A stretch of 8,893 nucleotides of DNA, taken from contig JAMOPD010000306.1 in NCBI GenBank assembly GCA_027064745.1, positions 1 to 8,893 of the forward strand. Reading direction: 5' to 3'. The notes beneath the pieces were generated by a model, which saw only the letters and a list, made by a program, of their open reading frames with translations, was not told the DNA's origin and searched no databases. Made by a program: the position numbers and the translations under genes. Every line of letters starts with the position of its first letter. The stretch's first letter is position 1. Positions 1-6,366 of this stretch are shown in pieces. Source of the DNA: Thermococcaceae archaeon. Lineage in GTDB: Archaea; Methanobacteriota_B; Thermococci; Thermococcales; Thermococcaceae.

Positions 1-4
1 AGAC

Positions 5-14
5 TTTTTTTCTT
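5..14 (+). terminator. T-rich tract, possible terminator of an upstream gene
   Basis: Seven consecutive T followed by CTT lie at the window edge, before the sugar operon. Archaeal RNA polymerase commonly terminates on T-runs without a hairpin, so this could end a plus-strand gene outside the window. The upstream gene is not visible, so this rests on base composition alone. Confidence 0.25.
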
Positions 15-28
15 CCCATTAGCATCAC

Positions 29-39
29 CTTTTTATTAA
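29..39 (+). promoter_or_regulatory. TATA-like box for the ugd operon
   Basis: The AT-rich string TTTTTATTAAG is the only good TATA candidate before the first gene of the plus-strand operon. A start about 25 nt downstream would fall near 57-60, giving a leader of 12-15 nt that still holds the AGGGG site at 59-63, 8 nt before the ATG. The preceding bases (CATCACC) are a poor BRE match, so confidence is limited. Confidence 0.4.
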
Positions 40-43
40 GTTG

Positions 44-64
44 TCCCCTATGGGTATCAGGGGA
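44..64. repeat. Inverted repeat before ugd (TCCCCT/AGGGGA)
   Basis: TCCCCT at 44-49 and AGGGGA at 59-64 are perfect 6-bp inverted arms around a 9-nt spacer. The right arm overlaps the probable ribosome-binding site of ugd (AGGGG, 8 nt before ATG). With the TATA box at 29-39 the repeat spans the predicted transcription start, a position where a bound repressor could act. If transcription starts further upstream, the arms could pair in RNA and hide the ribosome-binding site. Confidence 0.4.
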
Positions 65-71
65 TAGAATA

Positions 72-1355
72 ATGAAGGTTTCGGTTATTGGTTCTGGCTA
101 CGTGGGCCTCATTACTGGAATGGGTTTCGTTAAACTCGGAAATGAAGTTATTTTCGTGGACGTTGACGAGGGAAAAATCAGCATGATAAACAACGCGGAA
201 CCACCAATCTATGAGGAGGGCTTAGAAGAATTAATGCAAGAATTTAAAGGGAAATATTATGCAACAAAAGACTATCACGAGGCAATTTTAAACTCTAACG
301 TTACTTTCATCTGCGTTGGAACACCCTCACGAGAAGACGGTTCAATTGATCTAACCTACGTTAAAAGAGCTGCAGAAGAAATTGGCAAGATGCTGAAGGA
401 GAAAACCACATACCACGTTGTCGTTGTCAAGAGTACTGTCCTCCCAGGAACTACCGAGGAAGTCGTAAAGCCGATTCTGGAAGAGCACTCCGACAAAAAA
501 GCCTTCAAAGACTTTGGTTTAGCAATGAATCCCGAATTCCTCCGCGAGGGCGTTGCATTGAGGGACTTCCTAAACCCTGATAGAATCGTCATCGGCGTTC
601 AGGACGAGAGGACGAGGGAGATTCTCGAGGAACTCTACAAGCCCATAGACGCTCCCAAGCTCTTCACCGACATTAAAACCGCGGAGATGATTAAGTACGC
701 CTCAAATGCTTTTCTCGCGACGAAAATCAGCTTTGCAAACGAGATTGGGAACATCTGCAAGAAGCTTGGCATTGACTCGTGGAAAGTTTTTGAAGGAGTT
801 GGGCTGGATCATAGGATTAGTCCTCACTTCTTCCGGACCGGAATCGGTTGGGGCGGCTCTTGCTTCCCCAAAGACGTGCATGCTCTGATAAGTAAGGCCA
901 GAGAACTTGGAGAGGAACCGTTAATACTTGAGGCCACGGTTGAGGTGAACGAGAGGCAGCCACTCAAGCTCATCGAGCTCCTCAAGAAGCACGTTCCAGA
1001 GCTTAGGGGAAAACCCGTTGGAGTCCTTGGGCTGGCCTTCAAGCCGGACACGGATGATGTGAGGGAAACGAGAGCCTATGCCGTTATCAAAAAGCTCCTT
1101 GATGAGGGAGCTAAAGTTATAGCCTACGACCCTCAGGCAATGGAGAACTTTAAGCGATTCTATTCTGATGTGGGGAGGAGAATAGAATACACCACATCCC
1201 CAAATGATGTCCTCAGAGGTACTGATGCCGTCCTGATAGTCACGGAGTGGAAAGAGTTTGAGGAGCTCGATTATTCTGGGAAGATTGTTATAGACGGGCG
1301 TAGAGTAAGGGCTGCCGAAAAAACGGCAAAAATTTACGAGGGGGTCTGCTGGTGA
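72..1355 (+). CDS. ugd: UDP-glucose 6-dehydrogenase
   Basis: This 427-residue cytoplasmic enzyme oxidises UDP-glucose to UDP-glucuronate with two NAD+. Visible marks are the N-terminal Rossmann motif GSGYVG (residues 8-13), the family motif STVLPGTT, a central helix region with MIKYASNAFLATK, and the catalytic loop GWGGSCFPKD with the nucleophile Cys264, Lys267 and Asp268. The C-terminal UDP-binding domain carries GLAFKPDTDDVRET. Length is normal for the family. The related UDP-mannose/UDP-ManNAc dehydrogenases share the fold, so substrate is inferred partly from the adjacent galU. ATG at 72 is chosen because it places the Rossmann strand at the usual N-terminus and has AGGGG 8 nt upstream. 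The stop overlaps the next start (GTGA), showing an operon. The first part is lower in GC than the rest: five 60-nt rows between 121 and 420 range 30-45%, against 57% in each of rows 541-600 and 601-660. Confidence 0.93.
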   Translation: MKVSVIGSGYVGLITGMGFVKLGNEVIFVDVDEGKISMINNAEPPIYEEGLEELMQEFKGKYYATKDYHEAILNSNVTFICVGTPSREDGSIDLTYVKRAAEEIGKMLKEKTTYHVVVVKSTVLPGTTEEVVKPILEEHSDKKAFKDFGLAMNPEFLREGVALRDFLNPDRIVIGVQDERTREILEELYKPIDAPKLFTDIKTAEMIKYASNAFLATKISFANEIGNICKKLGIDSWKVFEGVGLDHRISPHFFRTGIGWGGSCFPKDVHALISKARELGEEPLILEATVEVNERQPLKLIELLKKHVPELRGKPVGVLGLAFKPDTDDVRETRAYAVIKKLLDEGAKVIAYDPQAMENFKRFYSDVGRRIEYTTSPNDVLRGTDAVLIVTEWKEFEELDYSGKIVIDGRRVRAAEKTAKIYEGVCW

Positions 1356-2230
1356 GGATCAGAAAAGCCGTTATTCCCGCGGCTGGACTGGGTACGAGGA
1401 TGCTCCCTATAACGAAGTCAATGCCCAAAGAAATGCTCTCCATAGTGGATCGTCCTGTTATCCATTACGTTGTTGAAGAGGCCATCAAGGCAGAAATTGA
1501 TGATATCCTTATAATCACGGGGAAGGGCAAGCGTGCGATTGAGGATTACTTTGATAGAAGCTTTGAGCTGGAGTACTACCTCAGAGAAAAGGGAAAAATC
1601 GAGGAGCTGAGGCAGATTAAGGAAATCGGCGAAATGGTCGACATTTACTACGTTCGTCAGAAGAAACCCCTTGGACTTGGAGACGCCATACTCCACGCCG
1701 AGAAGCATGTGAATGGAGAGCCATTCGCTGTCCTTTTAGGAGATGACATTATAATAAGTGATAAACCTGCGATAGGACAACTGATTGAAGTCGCAGAAAG
1801 GAGAAACTCGCCAGTTTTGGGAGTGGAACACGTTCCACATGAGCTTGTTAACAAATACGGAATCATCGGCGGAGAAAAAATCGAAAACGATCTTTACAGA
1901 ATAAAGACCCTCATAGAGAAGCCCGCGCCGGAGGAGGCACCAAGCAATATCGCGATAATCGGTAGGTACGTCCTAACACCGGATGTGTTCGATGCCCTTA
2001 GAGAGACACCTCCCGGCAAAGGCGGTGAGATACAGCTTATCGATGCCCTCAGAACCCTTTTAAACAAAAAAGAGATATTCGCAAGAATAATAGCAGGGGA
2101 AAGGTATGACGTAGGAAGCAGGGTGGGATTCATAAGGGCCAATATTGAATTGAGCCTCACGAGGAAAGAGCTACGGAGTGAAGTAATCGAACTCATGGAA
2201 AGAATTCTCCGGGAGGTTCTTGATGGCTAG
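1352..2230 (+). CDS. galU: UTP-glucose-1-phosphate uridylyltransferase
   Basis: Makes UDP-glucose from UTP and glucose-1-phosphate, supplying the substrate of the upstream dehydrogenase. The 292 residues match the GalU class of the nucleotidyltransferase superfamily: the nucleotide-binding loop PAAGLGTRMLPITKSMPKEM (9-28), the metal-binding LLGDD (128-132), EKP (189-191), and the GGEIQLIDAL segment (224-233), whose Asp231 is at the usual second metal position. Length is typical of bacterial and archaeal GalU. The start is GTG at 1352, overlapping the ugd stop by 4 bp with a GAGGGGG tract just upstream, so translation is probably coupled. A thymidylyltransferase (RmlA-type) is possible in principle, but the SMPKEML and GGEIQLID motifs favour GalU. 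Confidence 0.92.
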   Translation: MRIRKAVIPAAGLGTRMLPITKSMPKEMLSIVDRPVIHYVVEEAIKAEIDDILIITGKGKRAIEDYFDRSFELEYYLREKGKIEELRQIKEIGEMVDIYYVRQKKPLGLGDAILHAEKHVNGEPFAVLLGDDIIISDKPAIGQLIEVAERRNSPVLGVEHVPHELVNKYGIIGGEKIENDLYRIKTLIEKPAPEEAPSNIAIIGRYVLTPDVFDALRETPPGKGGEIQLIDALRTLLNKKEIFARIIAGERYDVGSRVGFIRANIELSLTRKELRSEVIELMERILREVLDG

Positions 2231-3125
2231 ACCCACAGTATCCGTTATAATTCCCACATACAACCGTGCCAAACTTCTGAAAAGAGCCATAAAGAGCGTG
2301 CTTAACCAAGAGTTCGGAGATTTTGAGTTGATAGTTGTTGATGACGCGTCTCTCGATAACACTCCTGAAGTAGTAAAGAGAATAGAAGACGGAAGAATCA
2401 GATACATACGCCTTAAAAAGAACTCAGGGGGTCCCGTTGCAAGGAACACGGGTATCAAAAAAGCGCGTGGTGAGTTTATTGCCCTCCTTGATGACGATGA
2501 TGAGTGGCTCCCGAACAGGCTTGACGTTCAGGTAAAAAAATTTGAAAACCTCAATAGGGAGGTCGGGGTAGTCTACGGAGGTTTTTATTACGTCTCCCAG
2601 CAAAACGGAAGAGTACTGGGAAAACGACTGCCAAAATACAGGGGAGATGTATACGGACATCTTCTGCGAGAGAATTTCATTGGCAGTCCCACTCTGCTGA
2701 TAAAGAGAGAATGCTTCAAGAGGGCGGGACTTTTTGATCCAGACCTCTCAAGTTCTCAAGACTGGGACATGTGGCTTCGAATAGCGAAGCATTACAGGTT
2801 CGACTATGTGGATGAAATTGTTGCGAAATATTATGTCCATGGCAGGCAGATATCGTTTAACATGAAAAAATACATCCCCGGAAGGGAGAGGTTCATCAGA
2901 AAACATAAGGATATCTGGAAGAATCCCAAGGTTCTCAGCATACATCTGAGTCAAATGGGACTCCTCCTCCTGATTGGGGGTGATCCGAAAAGAGGTTTAA
3001 ATTATCTTGCTAATTCTATTTCAATTTCTCCATTCAATGTTGAAAACTATCAAAAGCTGATGGAATTAGCGTTTGATTCCCGTTCTATTGAGTATATTAA
3101 AAAGATACTTCGATTCAGCAGATAG
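2223..3125 (+). CDS. GT2-family glycosyltransferase
   Basis: A 300-residue GT-A fold enzyme expected to transfer a sugar from a nucleotide donor on the cytoplasmic side of the membrane. It opens with the GT2 strand VSVIIPTYNR (6-15), has VVDDAS (38-43) for the nucleotide, LLDDDDEW (88-95) with the DxD metal site, and QDWDMW (179-184) in the ED-type catalytic-base position. No transmembrane segment is evident. Residues about 205-300 form a helical tail with a TPR-like look (GGDPKRGLNYLANSISISPF). ATG at 2223 is preferred to TTG at 2220 because GGGAGG (2211-2216) lies 6 nt before it. It overlaps galU by 8 bp, the third gene of the sugar operon. Donor and acceptor cannot be read from sequence; UDP-glucose or UDP-glucuronate are likely from context. 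The last 130 nt are strikingly AT-rich (16 G/C in 60 at 3001-3060). Confidence 0.88.
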   Translation: MARPTVSVIIPTYNRAKLLKRAIKSVLNQEFGDFELIVVDDASLDNTPEVVKRIEDGRIRYIRLKKNSGGPVARNTGIKKARGEFIALLDDDDEWLPNRLDVQVKKFENLNREVGVVYGGFYYVSQQNGRVLGKRLPKYRGDVYGHLLRENFIGSPTLLIKRECFKRAGLFDPDLSSSQDWDMWLRIAKHYRFDYVDEIVAKYYVHGRQISFNMKKYIPGRERFIRKHKDIWKNPKVLSIHLSQMGLLLLIGGDPKRGLNYLANSISISPFNVENYQKLMELAFDSRSIEYIKKILRFSR

Positions 3126-3133
3126 CACATTAC

Positions 3134-3142
3134 TTTTTTAAA
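3134..3142 (+). promoter_or_regulatory. TATA box (and possible T-run terminator) before the S2P gene
   Basis: TTTTTTAAA sits 9 nt after the GT2 stop and 34 nt before the next ATG. As a TATA box it would start transcription near 3160-3163, giving a leader of about 14 nt. The same T6 run could end the upstream sugar operon, so one element may serve both roles. Confidence 0.45.
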
Positions 3143-3164
3143 CCTATCCCCACACTGTGATATT

Positions 3165-3170
3165 AGGTGG
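3165..3170 (+). promoter_or_regulatory. Ribosome-binding site of the S2P gene
   Basis: AGGTGG lies 5 nt before ATG 3176 and matches the archaeal anti-Shine-Dalgarno. It supports this start, which places a hydrophobic segment directly at the N-terminus. Confidence 0.6.
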
Positions 3171-3175
3171 ATTAA

Positions 3176-4312
3176 ATGAACATAACTCTCATTACAGTAC
3201 TCATAGGCATAGCGGCCTTCTGGGCTATAATGTATCTGATCTTCGGTAGAAACCCAGAAGAGAAGGAGGAAGGACTAGAGGTTGATGCATTTGTGGCGAT
3301 GTGGAGAACAAAAAGACTCTTGGGCTTTATAGATAGCCTTGCCCAGAGATATAAACGTTTCTGGAGGATTTATGGAGATATTGGCATAATCCTTGGATTT
3401 GGAGGAATGATTTTTGTCTTCTACATGCTTTTTAAGACTGCCGTGAAAACCGTAACGAGTAAGGGAGCTGCAGCCGGAGTCCAGCTCGTTATTCCCGGTG
3501 TAACAATTCCTTTGTGGTATGGGCTTATTGGGTTGGCTGTTGTTCTTGTAGTACATGAGCTGAGTCACGGTGTCGTTGCTCGAGCTGATGATATTCCTTT
3601 AAAATCAGTTGGTCTGGTTCTCTTCCTAATACTTCCCGGAGCCTTTGTAGAACCCGATGAAGAGGAAATCAACAGAGCTCCGCTTAGAAAAAGATTACGC
3701 GTTTATGGAGCTGGATCAATGGCCAATATAGTGACAGCTGTCGTTGCTCTTTTGATAATAAACCTCGCCATAGCTCCGCTTCTCCAGCCGAATGGGGTTC
3801 AAGTTGCGGGGGTTGTCCCTGGAAGCCCGGCAGAGGGCATACTGCAGAAAGGAGACATAATAACTGGCATAGATGGGCAGCAGATCACAACTGTTGATAG
3901 CTTTATGAATTTCATGAACACAACAAAGCCGGGTCAGCTTATAACTCTCCAAATCATTCGAAATGGAAAGAGGACAGATATCAAGATAAAATTAAAAGAG
4001 CATCCAAATAATCCTGGAAAGGGTTATATCGGAATCTACCCAGCGCAGAGTGTAAAATCGAAAATTGGCGGCGAATCCATAATTATTCCTCTCTTCTTTA
4101 CTTTCTACTGGATATATGTTCTCAACATAGGAATTGGTTTAATGAACCTCTTCCCTCTGGTACCTCTTGACGGTGGCAAGATGCTCGATGATGTCGTGAA
4201 AGAATATCTCCCAGAAAAAATCGCTAATCCTGTCAGGTATGCAACAATAGGTATTGCACTGTTTCTATTGGCCCTGAATTTACTCCCTGCTTTTAGAAAT
4301 CTTTTAGGGTAA
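3176..4312 (+). CDS. Site-2 protease-type M50 membrane metalloprotease with PDZ domain
   Basis: A 378-residue multi-pass zinc protease of the kind that cleaves substrates inside the membrane. The zinc motif HELSH (127-131) lies in a membrane segment (about 112-133), and the third zinc ligand is Asp332 in NLFPLVPLDGGK. Other hydrophobic spans are near 4-23, 70-88, 144-157, 184-202, 303-328 and 355-373. One PDZ domain (about 205-275; VAGVVPGSPAEGILQKGDII) sits between the catalytic segments, where substrate-gating PDZ domains occur in RseP-like S2Ps. A charged cytosolic-looking stretch (24-66) follows the first segment. The family acts in regulated intramembrane proteolysis, often releasing membrane-held regulators. 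No anti-sigma-like substrate is adjacent; the nearest membrane-protein and HTH genes are 2 kb away. It is separated from the sugar operon by its own promoter. Confidence 0.92.
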   Translation: MNITLITVLIGIAAFWAIMYLIFGRNPEEKEEGLEVDAFVAMWRTKRLLGFIDSLAQRYKRFWRIYGDIGIILGFGGMIFVFYMLFKTAVKTVTSKGAAAGVQLVIPGVTIPLWYGLIGLAVVLVVHELSHGVVARADDIPLKSVGLVLFLILPGAFVEPDEEEINRAPLRKRLRVYGAGSMANIVTAVVALLIINLAIAPLLQPNGVQVAGVVPGSPAEGILQKGDIITGIDGQQITTVDSFMNFMNTTKPGQLITLQIIRNGKRTDIKIKLKEHPNNPGKGYIGIYPAQSVKSKIGGESIIIPLFFTFYWIYVLNIGIGLMNLFPLVPLDGGKMLDDVVKEYLPEKIANPVRYATIGIALFLLALNLLPAFRNLLG

Positions 4313-5047
4313 TCATCTCATTGTTATTTTACCTTTTTTAACACGATATTCATATCTTTGCGGTTTGAAATCTGGTAGAGGTGATTTTCTTATGAACATG
4401 TTTTCAAGTCCTGTCACAGTAGAACTAAATTCAATTATATACTGGCTATAAAGACTTACCCATGAAACAAATTCCTTTGATACCCTATCTTTATTGAGGA
4501 GAAATATATTTAATGGCCGTTTTCTGTTCTCAAAGAGGCGTGCTTTTTCTTTTTCAACAAGGTTTCTCTGTAGGATTTTTATCACATTCTTCTCGCCAAG
4601 TAAGAATGCCAAGCCATCTAAAGTTATATTTATTCCAACACTTCGACGCTCATTGCTTATACCACTCAGCATTTTCTTATATAATTCAGTGAATTTCGGA
4701 AGATATGTAGCAGTATCCACCCCCTGAGTTGTATAAATATAGGAAAGCCCATAGTCAATTCCATAAAAAGAAGCAAAAACTTCAAGTACACTGAGATTTC
4801 CTTCCTTTCCATATTTATGCAAATCAAATCCAACACTCCCGAGTTCCATTGTCAGCGGAGTGAGAGGCATTGAATGGTTTACTATAACTCCAAAATCCCC
4901 CATGTTAATTCGATTTTCTAATATCCTAACACCGAGTGCCCACCCATAAGAATAGGTGTCATATATTATAAGGAGAATGCTATCCTCTAAAAATCCACCT
5001 CCCATGGCCATATCAAGTTTTTCAATCCCTGTGCTCAAAAGCTCCAT
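4313..5047 (-). CDS. KaiC/RecA-like protein with degenerate P-loop
   Basis: A 244-residue soluble protein with the KaiC-family opening STGIEKLDMAMGGGFLEDS (5-23), followed by a strand ILLIIYD. The Walker A loop expected at about 29-37 reads YDTYSYGWA, with no GKT/S lysine. A Walker-B-like strand INITLDGL (139-146) keeps one aspartate. The ending (TGLENMFIRKSPLPD, then YEYRVKKGKI) resembles the last strands of archaeal KaiC-like domains. I infer a RecA-fold protein that no longer hydrolyses ATP in the usual way, possibly a partner or sensor; its role is unknown. A relationship to thermococcal lineage-specific families such as DUF257 is possible but not established. GGGAGGTG at 5053-5060 supports the ATG. 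GC is low, 18-21 of 60 in three sampled rows, well below most neighbours, suggesting acquisition or weak constraint. Its stop codon directly abuts the S2P stop. Confidence 0.78.
   Translation of the reverse strand: MELLSTGIEKLDMAMGGGFLEDSILLIIYDTYSYGWALGVRILENRINMGDFGVIVNHSMPLTPLTMELGSVGFDLHKYGKEGNLSVLEVFASFYGIDYGLSYIYTTQGVDTATYLPKFTELYKKMLSGISNERRSVGINITLDGLAFLLGEKNVIKILQRNLVEKEKARLFENRKRPLNIFLLNKDRVSKEFVSWVSLYSQYIIEFSSTVTGLENMFIRKSPLPDFKPQRYEYRVKKGKITMR
4321..4339 (+). terminator. T-rich terminator for the S2P gene, inside the convergent gene
   Basis: From 9 nt after the S2P stop the plus strand reads T-rich, ending in a T6 run at 4334-4339 with a T4 run before it. This fits an archaeal oligo-T terminator. 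The same bases encode the lysine-rich C-terminal residues of the opposing gene, so the signal is embedded in coding sequence. Confidence 0.5.
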
Positions 5048-5052
5048 GATAA

Positions 5053-5060
5053 CACCTCCC
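5053..5060 (-). promoter_or_regulatory. Strong Shine-Dalgarno of the KaiC-like gene
   Basis: On the minus strand GGGAGGTG stands 5 nt before ATG 5047. It is one of the best ribosome-binding sites in the window, arguing that this gene of unusual composition is translated. Confidence 0.65.
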
Positions 5061-5085
5061 GCATATACAAAATAATAACAAACTT

Positions 5086-5104
5086 GTAATTAAGCTTTTC
5101 TTTC
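5086..5104 (-). promoter_or_regulatory. Candidate BRE/TATA for the KaiC-like gene
   Basis: On the minus strand a purine-rich GAAAGAAAA is followed by GCTTAATTAC, a BRE/TATA-like pair. A start about 25 nt downstream (near 5065) would leave a leader of roughly 17 nt with the Shine-Dalgarno just inside it. The TATA match is imperfect; a second AT-rich stretch at about 5148-5158 is an alternative. Confidence 0.4.
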
Positions 5105-5111
5105 AGAAAGT

Positions 5112-5229
5112 GATACTGTCAAGACAATCCGGTAGAGCATCTGATGATAAATATAACTATTAAGCCTGACCTATCCTGACAGTATGCAGAAAGTATTGAA
5201 AGCATGGGGATAAAGCGCATACTGTTAAG
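5112..5229. repeat. Three copies of a 12-bp motif in the divergent intergenic region
   Basis: GATACTGTCAAG (5112-5123, plus), CATACTGTCAGG (5175-5186, minus) and CATACTGTTAAG (5218-5229, plus) share the core ATACTGTYA. The second and third copies also form perfect 9-bp inverted arms ACAGTATGC/GCATACTGT (5179-5187 and 5217-5225) around 29 nt. The outer copies lie upstream of the two divergent candidate promoters, as operators or activator sites would. A structured RNA is an alternative. Confidence 0.5.
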
Positions 5230-5271
5230 TTATATTTTGTCCATAAACTATAAGTATCACAAAGGTGAAGA

Positions 5272-5285
5272 GTGAAATTTTTAAG
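5272..5285 (+). promoter_or_regulatory. BRE/TATA promoter of the tRNA thiolase gene
   Basis: GTGAAA followed by TTTTTAAG (TATA at 5278-5285) is the clearest archaeal promoter in the window. The predicted start near 5303-5307 leaves a very short leader, with GGGGAGGG (5307-5313) as the ribosome-binding site 4 nt before ATG 5318. Confidence 0.6.
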
Positions 5286-5317
5286 GTTAACAAGAACCCC
5301 AGAGAGGGGAGGGAAGT

Positions 5318-6289
5318 ATGAAACATAAGTGTTCAAAATGCTCAAGGGATGCAGTGTATCATGCTCGCTATGAGGGCAAATACTACTGCAGAAAACACTT
5401 CAATGAGATGGTTGAGAGGAAGGTTAAAAACCACGTAAAAAAATACAAGCTGATTGAGAAGGGAGATAGAATAGCCGTTGGGGTTAGTGGTGGTAAAGAT
5501 AGTGTCGTTCTGCTCCATCTGCTGGCGAAGCTCCGCGAGAGGTTCCCCTTTGAACTGGTTGCGGTAACTATAGATGAGGGAATAGCCAGCTACAGGCCGC
5601 TGAGCGTGGAGATAGCAAAGCGCAATGCGAAAAAGCTGGGCATAGAGCACAGGCTATATTCCTTCAAGGAGTACATAGGATTTACGCTCGATGAAACTGT
5701 GGAGATAATGGGAAGCTTTGAGAGAGGAGAAAGGGTTGGCGCCTGCTCCTATTGTGGTGTTTGGCGGAGGTGGCTTCTCAATTATGCTGCTCAGGATGTC
5801 GGAGCTGATAAGCTCGCTGTAGGCCACAACCTCGACGACGAGGTACAGATGTTTATCATGAACATCCTGCGCGGGGATATAGCCCGACTGGGAAGAACGG
5901 GCCCCTACTATGAGGTAATACACGAAGACTTAGTTCCAAGAATAAAACCCCTGAGGGAAGTTCCTGAGAAAGAGATCGTGCTTTATGCTGTGTTGAATAA
6001 TATCGAGGTTGATTTTTCAGAATGCCCCTATGCGGTTGAGGCTTTCAGGGCAGAGATAAGGGACTGGCTCAACGAGATGGAGGAGAAGCACCCGGGAACA
6101 AAATATCAAATCCTGAGGAGTTATGACAAGCTCTTCCCGCTGATAGCAAAGACTTATGTAAAGCATGAACTAAACAGATGTAAGATATGCGGCCAGCCCA
6201 CAACCGGAGAGATATGCAAAGCCTGCCAGTTCCGCCTTCAGGTCGAAAAGAAAGCAAAGGAGAGAGGGTTGAGCTTTAGGCTTGAGTAA
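5318..6289 (+). CDS. ttuA: TtuA/NcsA-type tRNA 2-thiouridine (sulfur transfer) synthetase
   Basis: A 323-residue PP-loop ATPase that adenylates a tRNA uridine and replaces the 2-oxygen with sulfur. It has an N-terminal zinc ribbon (Cys5, Cys8, Cys24, His27), the PP-loop SGGKDS (57-62), CSYC (Cys143, Cys146) and Cys236 in SECPYA, which correspond to the three cysteines holding the catalytic Fe-S cluster in TtuA-class enzymes. GHNLDDEVQ follows the cluster loop. A C-terminal zinc ribbon has Cys288, Cys291, Cys300 and Cys303. Two zinc ribbons flanking the catalytic core are characteristic of archaeal TtuA. In thermophiles TtuA makes 2-thio-5-methyluridine at position 54, which stabilises tRNA; the sulfur comes from a ubiquitin-like thiocarboxylate protein not encoded here. 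The paralogue NcsA/Ncs6 acts on U34, so the exact position modified is inferred. It has its own promoter and appears monocistronic. Confidence 0.9.
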   Translation: MKHKCSKCSRDAVYHARYEGKYYCRKHFNEMVERKVKNHVKKYKLIEKGDRIAVGVSGGKDSVVLLHLLAKLRERFPFELVAVTIDEGIASYRPLSVEIAKRNAKKLGIEHRLYSFKEYIGFTLDETVEIMGSFERGERVGACSYCGVWRRWLLNYAAQDVGADKLAVGHNLDDEVQMFIMNILRGDIARLGRTGPYYEVIHEDLVPRIKPLREVPEKEIVLYAVLNNIEVDFSECPYAVEAFRAEIRDWLNEMEEKHPGTKYQILRSYDKLFPLIAKTYVKHELNRCKICGQPTTGEICKACQFRLQVEKKAKERGLSFRLE

Positions 6290-6302
6290 TATGCCCGTCT
6301 GT

Positions 6303-6323
6303 TCTGAACTTCAGAGAAACTCT
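6303..6323. promoter_or_regulatory. Two overlapping palindromes upstream of the membrane/HTH operon
   Basis: TCTGAACTTCAGA (6303-6315) is a 13-bp palindrome around one central base. AGAGAAACTCT (6313-6323) is an 11-bp palindrome with a 3-base centre, sharing three bases with the first. They sit immediately before the TATA box at 6327-6335, over the BRE position, where a winged-helix dimer could block TFB/TBP. Autoregulation by the downstream HTH protein is inferred from position only. Confidence 0.4.
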
Positions 6324-6326
6324 ATG

Positions 6327-6335
6327 TTATAAATA
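6327..6335 (+). promoter_or_regulatory. TATA box of the membrane protein/HTH operon
   Basis: TTATAAATA is a good archaeal TATA box. A start near 6355 would leave a leader of about 12 nt, in which GAGGTGAG (6356-6363) is a strong Shine-Dalgarno 3 nt before ATG 6367. Confidence 0.55.
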
Positions 6336-6366
6336 GACAAACGCCAATGTTGACTGAGGTGAGACC

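Noticed and set aside
2220..2222. TTG as start of the GT2 gene
   Set aside because: The ATG three bases later has the better spacing from GGGAGG and a standard codon.
4494..4727. Plus-strand open frame of 77 codons opposite the KaiC-like gene
   Set aside because: It lies wholly antisense to a better-supported gene, is rich in Phe, Ser and Arg as antisense frames of AT-rich genes are, and has no Shine-Dalgarno.
5140..5185. Possible C/D-box small RNA (TGATGA at 5141, CTGA at 5167)
   Set aside because: The C box lacks the usual leading purine, and I could not find a convincing C'/D' pair or the usual spacing, so the boxes are likely chance.
5160..5345. Minus-strand open frame of 61 codons in the divergent intergenic region
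   Set aside because: It overlaps the ttuA promoter and start, lacks a ribosome-binding site, and its sequence is not protein-like.
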